NCBI RefSeq assembly: GCF_050847355.1
Contig: NZ_CP193755.1
Coordinates: 1,736,001-1,800,000 of the forward strand
Source of the DNA: Limimaricola sp027213785
GTDB lineage: Bacteria; Pseudomonadota; Alphaproteobacteria; Rhodobacterales; Rhodobacteraceae
Length of the DNA stretch: 64,000 bases
Reading direction: 5' to 3'
Shown in pieces: positions 34,131 through 42,108 of this stretch (position 1 is its first letter; every line of letters begins with the position of its first letter). The position numbers and the translations under genes are program-made. Under the pieces are notes generated by a model. That model searched no databases, was not told the origin of the DNA, and saw only the letters and a program-made list of their open reading frames with translations.

Positions 34131-34151
34131 GCGTATTTGTGGAACAAAGTG
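34131..34151 (-). repeat. Intergenic motif, copy 2 (fabD-fabG gap)
   Basis: On the minus strand ACTTTGTTCC, three variable bases (ACA) and AAATACGCG, starting 10 bp after the fabD stop. It matches the copy at 27571-27591 in 18 of 21 positions, the differences falling in the variable triplet. The CG-rich run next to it could form a hairpin. Confidence 0.6.
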
Positions 34152-34160
34152 GCCGCGACC

Positions 34161-35087
34161 TCAGCCCTTGGCCGCCGCGACATCCTCGGGCGTGCCGATG
34201 GCGCGGGTCTCGGCCCCCTTGGCGATGCGGCGGATCATCCCCGAGAGCGCCTTGCCGGCGCCGACCTCCCAGAAGGCGGTGACGCCCTGCGCCGCCATGA
34301 ACTCCACGCTTTCGCGCCAGCGCACCGCGCCGGTCACCTGCTCGACCAGCAGCGTGCGGATCAGCGCCGGGTCGGAGACCGCGTCGGCGCGCACATTGGC
34401 GACCAGCGGCACCGCCGGCTCGCGGATGTCGACGCCTTCCAGCGCCTCGGCCATGGCGCGGGCGGCGGGCGCCATCAGCGCGCAGTGGAACGGCGCGCTG
34501 ACCGGCAGCAGGATCGCGCGCTTGGCGCCCTTTTCCTTGGCGATGTCGAGCGCCCGCTCGACCGCGGCGCGGCTGCCGGAGATCACCACCTGCGAGGGAT
34601 CGTTGTCATTGGCGGCCTGGCAGGTCTCGCCCTGCGCGGCGGCCTCGGCCACCTCGCGCGCGGCGGCGAGATCGAGGCCGAGAAGCGCGGCCATCGCGCC
34701 CTCGCCCACCGGCACCGCGTCCTGCATCGCCTCGCCGCGCAGCCGCAGCAGCCGCGCCGTGTCGTCGAGGCGCAGCGCGCCGGCGGCGCAGAGCGCCGAG
34801 TATTCGCCCAAGGAGTGGCCTGCCACGTAGGCGGCGTCGGTGACGCCGATGCCCTCGGATTTCAGCGCCGCCATCGCGGCGATCGAGGTGGCCATCAGCG
34901 CCGGCTGGGCGTTGCGGGTGAGGGTCAGGGTCTCGATCTCGCCCTCGAAGATCAGGGTGCTGAGCTTTTCGCCCAGGGCCGCGTCGACCTCGTCGAACAC
35001 CTCGCGCGCGGCCGGATAGGCCTCGGCCAGCGCCCGGCCCATGCCGATGGTCTGCGATCCCTGCCCCGGAAAAACGTATGCGCGCAT
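34161..35087 (-). CDS. fabD: Malonyl-CoA:ACP transacylase
   Basis: Loads malonyl groups onto ACP. The 308 residues have YVFPGQGSQ at the start (Gln 11), the nucleophile Ser 92 in GHSLGEYSA and His 201 in PVSAPFHCALM. The start MRAYVFPGQGSQ at 35087 is canonical and follows AAGGGAGCAGG; earlier in-frame ATG gives a non-conserved extension. It heads the fabD-fabG-acpP-fabF series. Confidence 0.97.
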   Translation of the reverse strand: MRAYVFPGQGSQTIGMGRALAEAYPAAREVFDEVDAALGEKLSTLIFEGEIETLTLTRNAQPALMATSIAAMAALKSEGIGVTDAAYVAGHSLGEYSALCAAGALRLDDTARLLRLRGEAMQDAVPVGEGAMAALLGLDLAAAREVAEAAAQGETCQAANDNDPSQVVISGSRAAVERALDIAKEKGAKRAILLPVSAPFHCALMAPAARAMAEALEGVDIREPAVPLVANVRADAVSDPALIRTLLVEQVTGAVRWRESVEFMAAQGVTAFWEVGAGKALSGMIRRIAKGAETRAIGTPEDVAAAKG

Positions 35088-35159
35088 GGCCCTGCTCCCT
35101 TGTGATGCGGTGCGTCGCGCCACCGCATAACGGCTCGGGCCCGCCGCGACAAGAAAGCC

Positions 35160-35714
35160 TCAGCCCATGGCAGCGCGGCGGAACAGCGGCACGCCCGGCC
35201 GCTGCGGCAGGCCGAGATCGGCCTCGATGCGGCGCGCCAGTTCGGAAATCGCGTGCAGGTCGCCCTGCGCCACCCGCACCGAGAGGTTCTCGCCCGACAG
35301 CCGCAGCTCGGCCCGCAGCGCCATGCGCCGCGCGTCGTGGCGGTCGCGGATCTCGGTGGCGCGGAATTCGTCGAAGCCCCAGCTCGCGACCTGCTCGACC
35401 CGGCCGCCGGGGCGGCGCAGCACCTCGCGCACCAGCCGCCGCTCGGTGTCGAAATGCATCTCGCTGCGGCTGCTCAGCCCGGCATAGCAGAGCAGCCCGC
35501 CGCCCAGCGCCACCGCCAGCGCCAGCTTGGCCCAGAGCGCGGCGTCGAACGGCTGGCCCAGCGGCGACAGCCAGACCGCCCCCGCCGCCGCGGTGACGCC
35601 GAGGCCGAAGGCCCAGATCGCGAGGAGGCCGAGGCCGGCCAGCCGGCGGCAGCGGGGGCCGCAGCCGAGCACGAGGGGGGCATCTTCGGAGCGGGCTTGG
35701 GCGGATGCGTTCAT
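35160..35714 (-). CDS. Two-helix membrane protein of unknown function
   Basis: A 184-residue protein with two membrane helices at about 28-50 (LGLLAIWAFGLGVTAAAGAV) and 60-80 (ALWAKLALAVALGGGLLCYA), then a cytoplasmic beta-rich domain. RPGGRVEQVASWGFDEFRA and SELARRIEADLGLPQRPGVP lie in that domain. The pattern resembles small PH-like membrane proteins, but I do not recognise the family with certainty. It is 72 bp upstream of fabD on the same strand and divergent from rpsF. Confidence 0.7.
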   Translation of the reverse strand: MNASAQARSEDAPLVLGCGPRCRRLAGLGLLAIWAFGLGVTAAAGAVWLSPLGQPFDAALWAKLALAVALGGGLLCYAGLSSRSEMHFDTERRLVREVLRRPGGRVEQVASWGFDEFRATEIRDRHDARRMALRAELRLSGENLSVRVAQGDLHAISELARRIEADLGLPQRPGVPLFRRAAMG

Positions 35715-35832
35715 GAGGCGCGACCTTGGAACCTGTGCAATCGGACAGGTCGAGCTTCCATAGGGATAAGGGCGGGATTATGGCCGGCTGCGGGCGCGGA
35801 TCGGCCTTTCCACGCGGTTTCGCCCACGCCGC

Positions 35833-35860
35833 TTGCGCCGCGCCGCATGATCTGTATAAG
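35833..35860 (+). promoter_or_regulatory. Candidate promoter of the rpsF-rpsR-rplI operon
   Basis: TTGCGC at 35833-35838 and TATAAG at 35855-35860, 16 bp apart, 110 bp upstream of rpsF. Confidence 0.5.
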
Positions 35861-35904
35861 GCCGCATCCTTCCGCGCATTCGCATGAACCGCGCAGACTC
35901 TCGT

Positions 35905-35935
35905 GAACGGGGAGCGGAAGGCCAAGGCCCCGTTC
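35905..35935 (+). promoter_or_regulatory. Hairpin in the rpsF leader
   Basis: GAACGGGG at 35905-35912 pairs perfectly with CCCCGTTC at 35928-35935, enclosing a purine-rich 15-base loop. It lies downstream of the candidate promoter and 35 bp before the rpsF ATG. Leaders of S6-S18 operons in many bacteria bind the S6:S18 pair for feedback control; this hairpin is a candidate for that role. Confidence 0.4.
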
Positions 35936-35970
35936 TATGAAATGCGCCCGGAAATCGAACTGGAGTTCAC

Positions 35971-36324
35971 ATGCCGCTTTACGAGCATGTCTTCATCGCG
36001 CGTCAGGACCTGTCCAACGCGCAGGCCGAAAGCCTCGTCGAGCACTTCTCGACCGTCCTCGCCGACAATGGCGGCAAGGTGCTCGAGAACGAGTACTGGG
36101 GCGTGAAGACCATGGCCTACAAGATCAACAAGAACCGCAAGGGCCACTACGCCTTCCTGCGCTCGGACGCGCCGTCGCCCGCCGTGCAGGAAATGGAGCG
36201 CCTGATGCGCCTGCATGACGACGTGATGCGCGTCCTGACCATCAAGGTCGACGCCCACGAAGAGGGCCCCTCGGTCCAGATGCAGAAGCGCGAAGAGCGC
36301 GGCGAGCGCCGCGAGCGTCGCTGA
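35971..36324 (+). CDS. rpsF: 30S ribosomal protein S6
   Basis: A 117-residue S6 that pairs with S18 on the 30S platform. MPLYEHVFIARQDLS, ENEYWGVKTMAYKINKNRKGHY and HDDVMRVLTIKVD are family segments; the C-terminal tail is charged and repetitive (REERGERRERR). It is first in the rpsF-rpsR-rplI operon. Confidence 0.98.
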   Translation: MPLYEHVFIARQDLSNAQAESLVEHFSTVLADNGGKVLENEYWGVKTMAYKINKNRKGHYAFLRSDAPSPAVQEMERLMRLHDDVMRVLTIKVDAHEEGPSVQMQKREERGERRERR

Positions 36325-36348
36325 TCGCCTCCAGGAAAGGATAAGAGA

Positions 36349-36576
36349 ATGGCCACCAAACCGTTTTTCCGTCGCCGCAAGACCGACCCCTTCGAGGGCG
36401 AGAACGCGCCGAAGATCGACTACAAGGACACGCGTCTGCTGCAGCGCTACATCTCCGAGCGCGGCAAGATCGTGCCCTCGCGCATCACCGCCGTCGGCTC
36501 CAAGAACCAGCGCAAGCTCGCCCAGGCGATCAAGCGCGCGCGGTTCCTGGCGCTGCTGCCCTACGCCGTGAAATAA
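36349..36576 (+). CDS. rpsR: 30S ribosomal protein S18
   Basis: A 75-residue basic protein with FFRRRKTDPF, YKDTRLLQRYISERGKIVPSR and the end KRARFLALLPYAVK, all S18 signatures. It lies 24 bp after rpsF and 12 bp before rplI, with a good ribosome-binding site (AGGAAAGGA). Confidence 0.98.
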   Translation: MATKPFFRRRKTDPFEGENAPKIDYKDTRLLQRYISERGKIVPSRITAVGSKNQRKLAQAIKRARFLALLPYAVK

Positions 36577-36588
36577 GGAGACCGACTC

Positions 36589-37173
36589 ATGGACGTGATC
36601 CTTCTGGAACGTGTGGCCAAGCTTGGCCAGATGGGCGAAATCGTGAAGGTGAAGGACGGCTACGCCCGTAACTTCCTTCTGCCCCAGGGCAAGGCGCTCC
36701 GCGCGAACGAGGCCAACAAGGCCCGTTTCGAGGACCAGAAAGCCCAGCTCGAGGCGCAGAACCTCGAGTCGAAGAAAGAGGCCGAAGCGATGGCCGCGAA
36801 GCTCGACGGGCAGCAGTTCGTCGTGATCCGCTCCGCCTCCGACGGCGGCTCGCTCTACGGCTCGGTCACCACCCGCGACGTCGCCGAAGCCGCGACCGCC
36901 GACGGCTTCTCGATCGACCGCAAGCAGGTCGTGCTGCGCGGCGCGATCAAGGAACTCGGCCTCTACGAGGTGACCGTGGTCCTGCACCCCGAGGTCGACG
37001 CCACGATCGAGATCAACGTCGCCCGCTCGCCCGAAGAGGCCGAGCTGCAGGCGTCGGGCAAGTCGATCCAGGATCTGGCCGCGGAAGAGGAAGCCGCCGC
37101 CGAGTTCGAGATCCAGGGCCTGTTCGACGACATTGGCGGCGCCGCCAATGACGACGAGGGCCAGGAGGGCTGA
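36589..37173 (+). CDS. rplI: 50S ribosomal protein L9
   Basis: A 194-residue L9. The N-terminal domain MDVILLERVAKLGQMGEIV with GYARNFLLPQGKA is the rRNA-binding half; a long helix joins it to the C-terminal domain (FVVIRSASDGGSLYGSVT). An acidic C-terminal extension of about 45 residues (AAEEEAAAEFEIQGLF and on) makes it longer than E. coli L9 (149), as in other alphaproteobacteria. Confidence 0.97.
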   Translation: MDVILLERVAKLGQMGEIVKVKDGYARNFLLPQGKALRANEANKARFEDQKAQLEAQNLESKKEAEAMAAKLDGQQFVVIRSASDGGSLYGSVTTRDVAEAATADGFSIDRKQVVLRGAIKELGLYEVTVVLHPEVDATIEINVARSPEEAELQASGKSIQDLAAEEEAAAEFEIQGLFDDIGGAANDDEGQEG

Positions 37174-37196
37174 AGCCCGCCTGAACCGGCATGAGG

Positions 37197-37228
37197 ACAT
37201 GGCCGCGTCGAAAGACGCGGCCATGTTC
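37197..37228 (+). terminator. Terminator of the ribosomal operon
   Basis: ACATGGCCGCGTC at 37197-37209 and GACGCGGCCATGT at 37214-37226 form a perfect 13-bp stem with a GAAA tetraloop, 23 bp after the rplI stop. Confidence 0.85.
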
Positions 37229-37301
37229 ATTTCGGGAGACAGGATGCGCCAGCCTCGCGGACGCGACGCCGTGTCGCCGGTCGGTACGCTTTTCCCCCCT
37301 A

Positions 37302-37330
37302 CTGACACCCCCGGCGGCGGCCTATATGAT
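37302..37330 (+). promoter_or_regulatory. Sigma70-like promoter of the LOV kinase gene
   Basis: CTGACA at 37302-37307 and TATGAT at 37325-37330 with a 17-bp spacer, each one or two mismatches from consensus. Transcription would start near 37337, about 70 bp before the GTG start. Confidence 0.6.
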
Positions 37331-37405
37331 CCGACTGTACTCGAGTGCCGGGCCCGTCCGGCCTCGCTCGGGCAATGGGCGCAACGACCGGGAGATGGAC
37401 GGGCG

Positions 37406-38404
37406 GTGAATATCGAAGCGGACACGACCACGCGGCCGGAAACCGACCGGCTGAACGAGGAACGGCTCCTCGAGACCATCCGGCATGCCCGGCTGCCCTT
37501 GTGCATCACCGATCCGACCCTGCCCGACAACCCGATCGTCTTCGCCAACGCGGCGTTCTGCGCGCTGACCGGTTACCCGATCGAGGAGGTCGTCGGCCGC
37601 AACTGCCGCTTCCTGCAGGGCCGCGACACCACCGAGGCCAGCATCGACCGGATCCGCCGGATCATCGCCAGCGGCGAGGTCGACACGGTCGAGATCCTGA
37701 ACTACCGCAAGGACGGCACCAGCTTCGTCAACGCGCTGCAGATCGGACCGATCATGGGCGAGGACGGCACGCCGGTGCTGTTCTTCGGCTCGCAGCTCGA
37801 CACCTCGTCGCGCCGCGAGGGCGAGCGACAGGCGCGCGAGCTGGCCGATCGCGAGCTGGGCCATCGGCTGCGCAACATCGTCAACGTCATGTCGGTGATG
37901 ATCCGCATGTCGGCGCGCGAGGCCGCGGACGTCCAGACGCTGGCCCGGATCGTCGACGGGCGGCTCAAGACCCTGAGCGAGGCGCATTTCCGCACCATCG
38001 GCGACAGCTCCGAAAGTGCGGCGCGGCTGCGCGAACTGCTGCGGCCGATCCTCGACGCCTACGCGCCGCGCGGCGACGCCCAATTCGCCTTCGGGGGCGA
38101 CGATCCGCAGGTCCCCGCCGATCTCGTCTCGGCGCTGACCCTCACGGTCCACGAGCTGGCGACCAATTCGGTGAAGCATGGCGCCTTGGGCGCCCATGAG
38201 GGCCGGGTCGCGTTCGAGGTCTCGGCCGATGACGGGCTGAGGCTGTGCTGGACGGAGCGCGGCGGCCCCGAGGTGGTGGCGCCCGAGCGGCGCAGCGGCT
38301 CCGGCATCATCCGCTCGCTGGTGGCCGGTGTCGGCGGCACGCTCGAGCTCGACTGGCAGCGCGAGGGGCTGGTGGCCCGGCTTGCCTTTCCCGCCGACCG
38401 CTGA
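37406..38404 (+). CDS. LOV-domain blue-light-sensing HWE histidine kinase
   Basis: A 332-residue soluble kinase. The LOV domain (about residues 25-130) has the photoactive motif VGRNCRFLQG with the flavin-adduct Cys at 67, plus NAAFCALTGYPIEEV and NALQIGPI. The kinase has the H-box LGHRLRNIVNVMSVM (His about 153), an N-box HELATNSVKHGAL (Asn about 254), the HWE-type CWTERGGP, and GSGIIRSLV. Such LOV-HWE kinases respond to blue light. The start GTG 37406 has GGGAGA upstream and lies inside the predicted transcript. No response regulator is adjacent. Confidence 0.92.
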   Translation: MNIEADTTTRPETDRLNEERLLETIRHARLPLCITDPTLPDNPIVFANAAFCALTGYPIEEVVGRNCRFLQGRDTTEASIDRIRRIIASGEVDTVEILNYRKDGTSFVNALQIGPIMGEDGTPVLFFGSQLDTSSRREGERQARELADRELGHRLRNIVNVMSVMIRMSAREAADVQTLARIVDGRLKTLSEAHFRTIGDSSESAARLRELLRPILDAYAPRGDAQFAFGGDDPQVPADLVSALTLTVHELATNSVKHGALGAHEGRVAFEVSADDGLRLCWTERGGPEVVAPERRSGSGIIRSLVAGVGGTLELDWQREGLVARLAFPADR

Positions 38405-38676
38405 ACCGGCCCGGCCGCGCGCCCGGCGCGCGATGTTCCGGTCGATGATCCTTCATTGCCGCCACCCTGCTGGATACGGACGCCCTGCCCGCGCACGCGA
38501 GACGCCGCAATTGCGCACGCGCCTGCCCCTGCCCTGGCCGATGCCGCCAGCCGGGGCGGCATGCAGGCTTCCGCCACGGCAGCCTGCGAATGGTCATTCC
38601 CCTGTGACGCGAAGCCGCTACCCTGCGGCCACCAATTACGGGGGCGAAACGACCCCCGACACCAGGGAGACGATCA

Positions 38677-40635
38677 ATGGCACTGATCCTGAACCGCCGC
38701 GGCTTTCTCGCCGGAAGCTCGGCCATGCTGGCGCTGCACCCCTTCTCGGTCCGCGCGCAGGCCAATCAGGCGCATCTGCGCATCATGGAGACGACGGACC
38801 TGCACGTCCACGTCTACCCCTATGATTATTACGCCGACAAGGAGATCGACACCGTCGGCCTCGCCCGCACCGCCAGCCTGATCGAGGACATCCGGTCCGA
38901 GGCCACCAACTCGGTGCTGTTCGACAATGGCGATTTCCTGCAGGGCAACCCGATGGGCGACTACATCGCCTATGAACGCGGCATGCCCGAGGGCGCCATG
39001 CACCCGGTGATCGAGGCGATGAACACACTGGGCTTCGACGCCTCGACGCTGGGCAACCACGAGTTCAACTACGGGCTGGAGTTCCTGATGAACTCGGTCT
39101 CGGGCGCCGCCTTCCCGATCGTCTCGGCCAACGTCGTGACCAGCATGGGCGAGGAGATCACCGGCGACGAGACCCTCGTGCCGCCCTACGTGATCCTCGA
39201 CCGCGAGATCACCGACGGCGCCGGCGAGACCCACGCCATCAAGATCGGCGTGATCGGCTTCGTGCCGCCGCAGATCATGAACTGGGACCGCAAGCATCTC
39301 GAGGGCAAGGTCGAGCCGCGCGACATCGTGCGCGCCGCCGAGGCCTACGTGCCGAAGATGAAGGAGGAAGGCGCGCATATCGTCGTGGCGCTGAGCCATA
39401 GCGGCATCGGCCCGGTCGAGCATAGCGAGGGCATGGAGAACGCCGCGATCCCGCTGGCCGGCGTCGACGGCATCGACGTGGTCCTCACCGGCCACAGCCA
39501 CCTCGTCTTCCCCGGCCCCGACTACGAGGATCACGAGGGCGTCGATGTCGCCGCCGGCACGATCAACGGCAAGCCGGGCGTGATGGCGGGTTTCTGGGGC
39601 TCCCACATGGGTCTCGTCGACCTGATGCTGGAGCGCGACGGCGAAGGCTGGCGCGTCGCCGGATCGGAGGTCGAGGCGCGGCCGATCTACGAGCGCGGCG
39701 AGGACCGCTCGATCACGCCGCTGGTCGAGAGCTTCGAGCCGGTGCTGGAGTCGGTGGCGCAGGAGCATCAGGAGACGCTCGACTACGTGCGCCGCGCCGT
39801 GGGCAAGACCGACGCGCCGCTGCACAGCTACTTCGCGCTGGTGGCCGACGATCCGAGCGTGCAGATCGTCTCCAACGCCCAGACCTGGTATATCGAGCAG
39901 ATGCTCGCGGGCACCGAGCACGAGGGGCTGCCGATCCTCTCGGCGGCGGCGCCCTTCAAGGCGGGCGGTCGCGGCGGCCCGGACTACTATACCGACGTGC
40001 CCACCGGCGACGTGGCGATCAAGAACGTGGCCGATCTCTACCTCTATCCCAACACGGTGCGCGCGGTGCGGGTGACCGGGGCCGAGGTCAAGGACTGGCT
40101 CGAGCGTTCGGCGGGGATGTTCAACCGGATCGAGCCGGGCCGCGAGGATCAGGTCCTGCTCAATGACGAGTTCCCCTCCTACAATTTCGACGTGATCGAC
40201 GGCGTGACCTACGAGATCGACCTGTCGGAACCGGCAAAGTTCGACCGCGAGGGCAACGTCGTGGCGCCCGAGGCGAACCGCATCAAGAACCTGCAATTCG
40301 AGGGCCAGCCGATCGACCCCGAGCAGGAGTTCATCATCGCGACGAACAACTACCGCGCGACGGGGGGCGGCTCCTTCCCCGGGGCCGACGGCTCCACCAT
40401 CGTGTTCGAGGCCCCCGACACCAACCGCGACGTGATCGTGCGCTACATCGTCGAGCAGGGTACGATCAGCCCCTCGGCAGATGCCAACTGGCAATTCACG
40501 CCGATGGACGGCACCACGGTGCTGTTCGACACCGGCCCCCGCGCGGCCGAATACCTCAACGACGTGAAGGGCGTGCAGATCGCGCCCGCCGGCGACGGCC
40601 CCGACGGCTTCGCCCGCTTCGTGATCCGGCTCTGA
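38677..40635 (+). CDS. cpdB: 2',3'-cyclic-nucleotide 2'-phosphodiesterase/3'-nucleotidase (periplasmic)
   Basis: A 652-residue metallophosphoesterase that breaks cyclic nucleotides and 3'-nucleotides in the periplasm to feed nucleosides and phosphate to the cell. The N-terminus NRRGFLAGSSAMLAL is a Tat signal with the twin Arg. Metal sites are visible as TTDLHVHVYPYDYY, DNGDFLQGNP, GNHEFNYG and TGHSHLVFPG; the C-terminal 5'-nucleotidase domain has YNFDVIDGVTYEIDLS and NNYRATGGGSFPG. The gene stands alone, followed by a GC-rich hairpin. Confidence 0.95.
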   Translation: MALILNRRGFLAGSSAMLALHPFSVRAQANQAHLRIMETTDLHVHVYPYDYYADKEIDTVGLARTASLIEDIRSEATNSVLFDNGDFLQGNPMGDYIAYERGMPEGAMHPVIEAMNTLGFDASTLGNHEFNYGLEFLMNSVSGAAFPIVSANVVTSMGEEITGDETLVPPYVILDREITDGAGETHAIKIGVIGFVPPQIMNWDRKHLEGKVEPRDIVRAAEAYVPKMKEEGAHIVVALSHSGIGPVEHSEGMENAAIPLAGVDGIDVVLTGHSHLVFPGPDYEDHEGVDVAAGTINGKPGVMAGFWGSHMGLVDLMLERDGEGWRVAGSEVEARPIYERGEDRSITPLVESFEPVLESVAQEHQETLDYVRRAVGKTDAPLHSYFALVADDPSVQIVSNAQTWYIEQMLAGTEHEGLPILSAAAPFKAGGRGGPDYYTDVPTGDVAIKNVADLYLYPNTVRAVRVTGAEVKDWLERSAGMFNRIEPGREDQVLLNDEFPSYNFDVIDGVTYEIDLSEPAKFDREGNVVAPEANRIKNLQFEGQPIDPEQEFIIATNNYRATGGGSFPGADGSTIVFEAPDTNRDVIVRYIVEQGTISPSADANWQFTPMDGTTVLFDTGPRAAEYLNDVKGVQIAPAGDGPDGFARFVIRL

Positions 40636-40642
40636 CGCCAAG

Positions 40643-40670
40643 GCCGCCGGGCGCCACGGCGCCCGGCGGC
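40643..40670 (+). terminator. GC-rich hairpin after cpdB
   Basis: GCCGCCGGGCGCC at 40643-40655 pairs with GGCGCCCGGCGGC at 40658-40670, starting 7 bp after the stop codon. There is no T-run. Confidence 0.6.
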
Positions 40671-40800
40671 TCCACCGCTTCGTGGTTCGCCTCCGAGCCG
40701 CCTCCTCGACACGCAGGAGGCTGGGGCCGATCCCCTGCGAATCCCAGCCCTTTGCACTTCGTGGTGCAGCCTCCCGCGAAGGCCCTTAGGACTGCAAAGT

Positions 40801-40859
40801 CATGGCAATCAGAGGCTCCCGAAAAAATCGTCGGGAGCCTCTGATTGATGTCTGCCATG
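40801..40859. repeat. Long inverted repeat in the region before the GNAT gene
   Basis: ATCAGAGGCTCCCGA at 40808-40822 and TCGGGAGCCTCTGAT at 40831-40845 are a perfect 15-bp pair around an 8-base A-rich loop. CATGGCA at 40801-40807 and TGCCATG at 40853-40859 extend the pairing past a 7-base bulge. The 339-bp gap 40636-40974 holds this and the cpdB hairpin but no gene. Possible roles are a terminator, a small structured RNA or a mobile-element remnant. Confidence 0.8.
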
Positions 40860-40974
40860 CTGACGAAGCTGACCTTACACTTTGTCAATGAACGAAGACA
40901 CGAGCGCTTTAAACGATACACTGCCTGATGTGGTCAGTGCCGTTCGTTGCAATGTCCGGGTGGAACAGACATTA

Positions 40975-41433
40975 ATGAATACTACTAAGATATCGATCAG
41001 GCAGGCGGTTTCTGCGGAATCCGATGCCGTCGCAGCGATTGCACGTAAATCTCGATCGCATTTCCTGCCATATCTGCCCGACTTGCATTCTTTTGATGAC
41101 GACAAGAAATTTTACAGAAACAGTGTTTTCTTAGAGTGCGACGTCTGGGTTGCGATCGAAAATGAACATATTATTGGCTTTTGCGCTTTCCAGAAGGGCT
41201 GGGTGGATCATCTCTACCTTTTGCCAACGCATGTCGGTAGGTCAATTGGCGAATCTCTCTTAAATAAGGCAAAAGAAAGCCATGACCTGCTACGCCTTTG
41301 GGTGTTTCAGGAGAATAAACGCGCCATTAGCTTCTACCAACGCAACGAGTTTCAAAAGATAAGTGAAACCGACGGGTCATCGAATGCAGAAAAGGCCCCT
41401 GACGCGTTGTATGAATGGCGTAGGCCAACCTGA
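40975..41433 (+). CDS. GNAT-family N-acetyltransferase, low GC, likely acquired
   Basis: A 152-residue acetyltransferase of the GNAT fold. It begins MNTTKISIRQAVSAESDAVA, has VWVAIENEHIIGFCAF (strand 4), the acetyl-CoA loop HLYLLPTHVGRSIGESLL and the end RAISFYQRNEFQKIS. GC and codon use are clearly lower than the neighbours (many AAA, AAT and TTT codons), a sign of transfer. ATG 40975 fits the domain start; ATG 40888 would add 29 residues without clear homology. The substrate is unknown; relatives act on small molecules or ribosomal proteins. Confidence 0.8.
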   Translation: MNTTKISIRQAVSAESDAVAAIARKSRSHFLPYLPDLHSFDDDKKFYRNSVFLECDVWVAIENEHIIGFCAFQKGWVDHLYLLPTHVGRSIGESLLNKAKESHDLLRLWVFQENKRAISFYQRNEFQKISETDGSSNAEKAPDALYEWRRPT

Positions 41434-41676
41434 ACTTGCTGAGCCAGGACAGCCGAGGTGGGCTCAACGCCGACATCGCGCTCCGAGCCTTGGTATCACT
41501 CACCCGCACCACAAAGTGCAGAAGACTGACTGCGCACCCCCCGTCCCGTTTACCGCCCTTGAGGCCCTTGGAGAGGCGATTGCCCCGGAACTGCTCGCAT
41601 TGGTTGCGGAGCCCTCTGGCTCCGACGCGGGAAACGCGATCTAATGACCTTCGGGACCAGATGCGCGGAGGATCGA
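41434..41676. other. Region without a recognisable gene
   Basis: 243 bp between the GNAT gene and the next small gene. Open frames exist on both strands but none resembles a known protein or has a good ribosome-binding site. It may be decayed mobile or plasmid-like DNA. Confidence 0.4.
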
Positions 41677-41943
41677 GTGGCAGGCGAGACGGAAGATCAC
41701 CCATCGCTCCCGGACGAACCGGAAACCCGGCAGGTCAGCGTCCGCGTCGAGGCGACCCTCGTCGAGCGCTTCGTCGCGGCGCGGCGGATCTGCGAGGCAA
41801 ACGGCAAGGAGTTGCCCATCGCCGAGGTGGTGCGGCTCGGCATGGAAGCTGCCATCCGCGAGGTCGAGGCGACCTTCGGGGAGGCTGCCGAGAAACAAGC
41901 TCCTTCGCGTGGCGATGCCCGGGGAACCGCGCCCGGCACCTGA
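41677..41943 (+). CDS. Small protein of unknown function
   Basis: 88 residues: an acidic N-terminus (MAGETEDHPSLPDEPETR), then a strand-helix-helix stretch VSVRVEATLVERFVAARR and IAEVVRLGMEAAIREVE, similar in layout to ribbon-helix-helix DNA-binding proteins, and a disordered tail. GTG 41677 is preceded by GGAGG at ideal distance; the in-frame ATG 41644 lacks one. The RHH idea is from pattern only, without a matching family. It lies in the same foreign-looking patch as the GNAT gene. Confidence 0.5.
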   Translation: MAGETEDHPSLPDEPETRQVSVRVEATLVERFVAARRICEANGKELPIAEVVRLGMEAAIREVEATFGEAAEKQAPSRGDARGTAPGT

Positions 41944-42108
41944 GCGCCAGGACTGCATGCCTCGGGCAGCCCGTCGATCGGTCGAAACCGTATCGGGCGC
42001 AGTCGTTCGGAAAGGCTGCATGAGGACGCAGGCGCGGTTGGGCCGCAGGCTCATGCGGGGCCCGGTCGGGCGTGTCCCCTTGGGAGGCGCCGCGGCCAAG
42101 CCCTGTTC

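Noticed and set aside
41327..41704. Minus-strand open frame near the GNAT gene
   Set aside because: No ribosome-binding site, no recognisable domain, and it runs antisense across the ends of two better supported genes.
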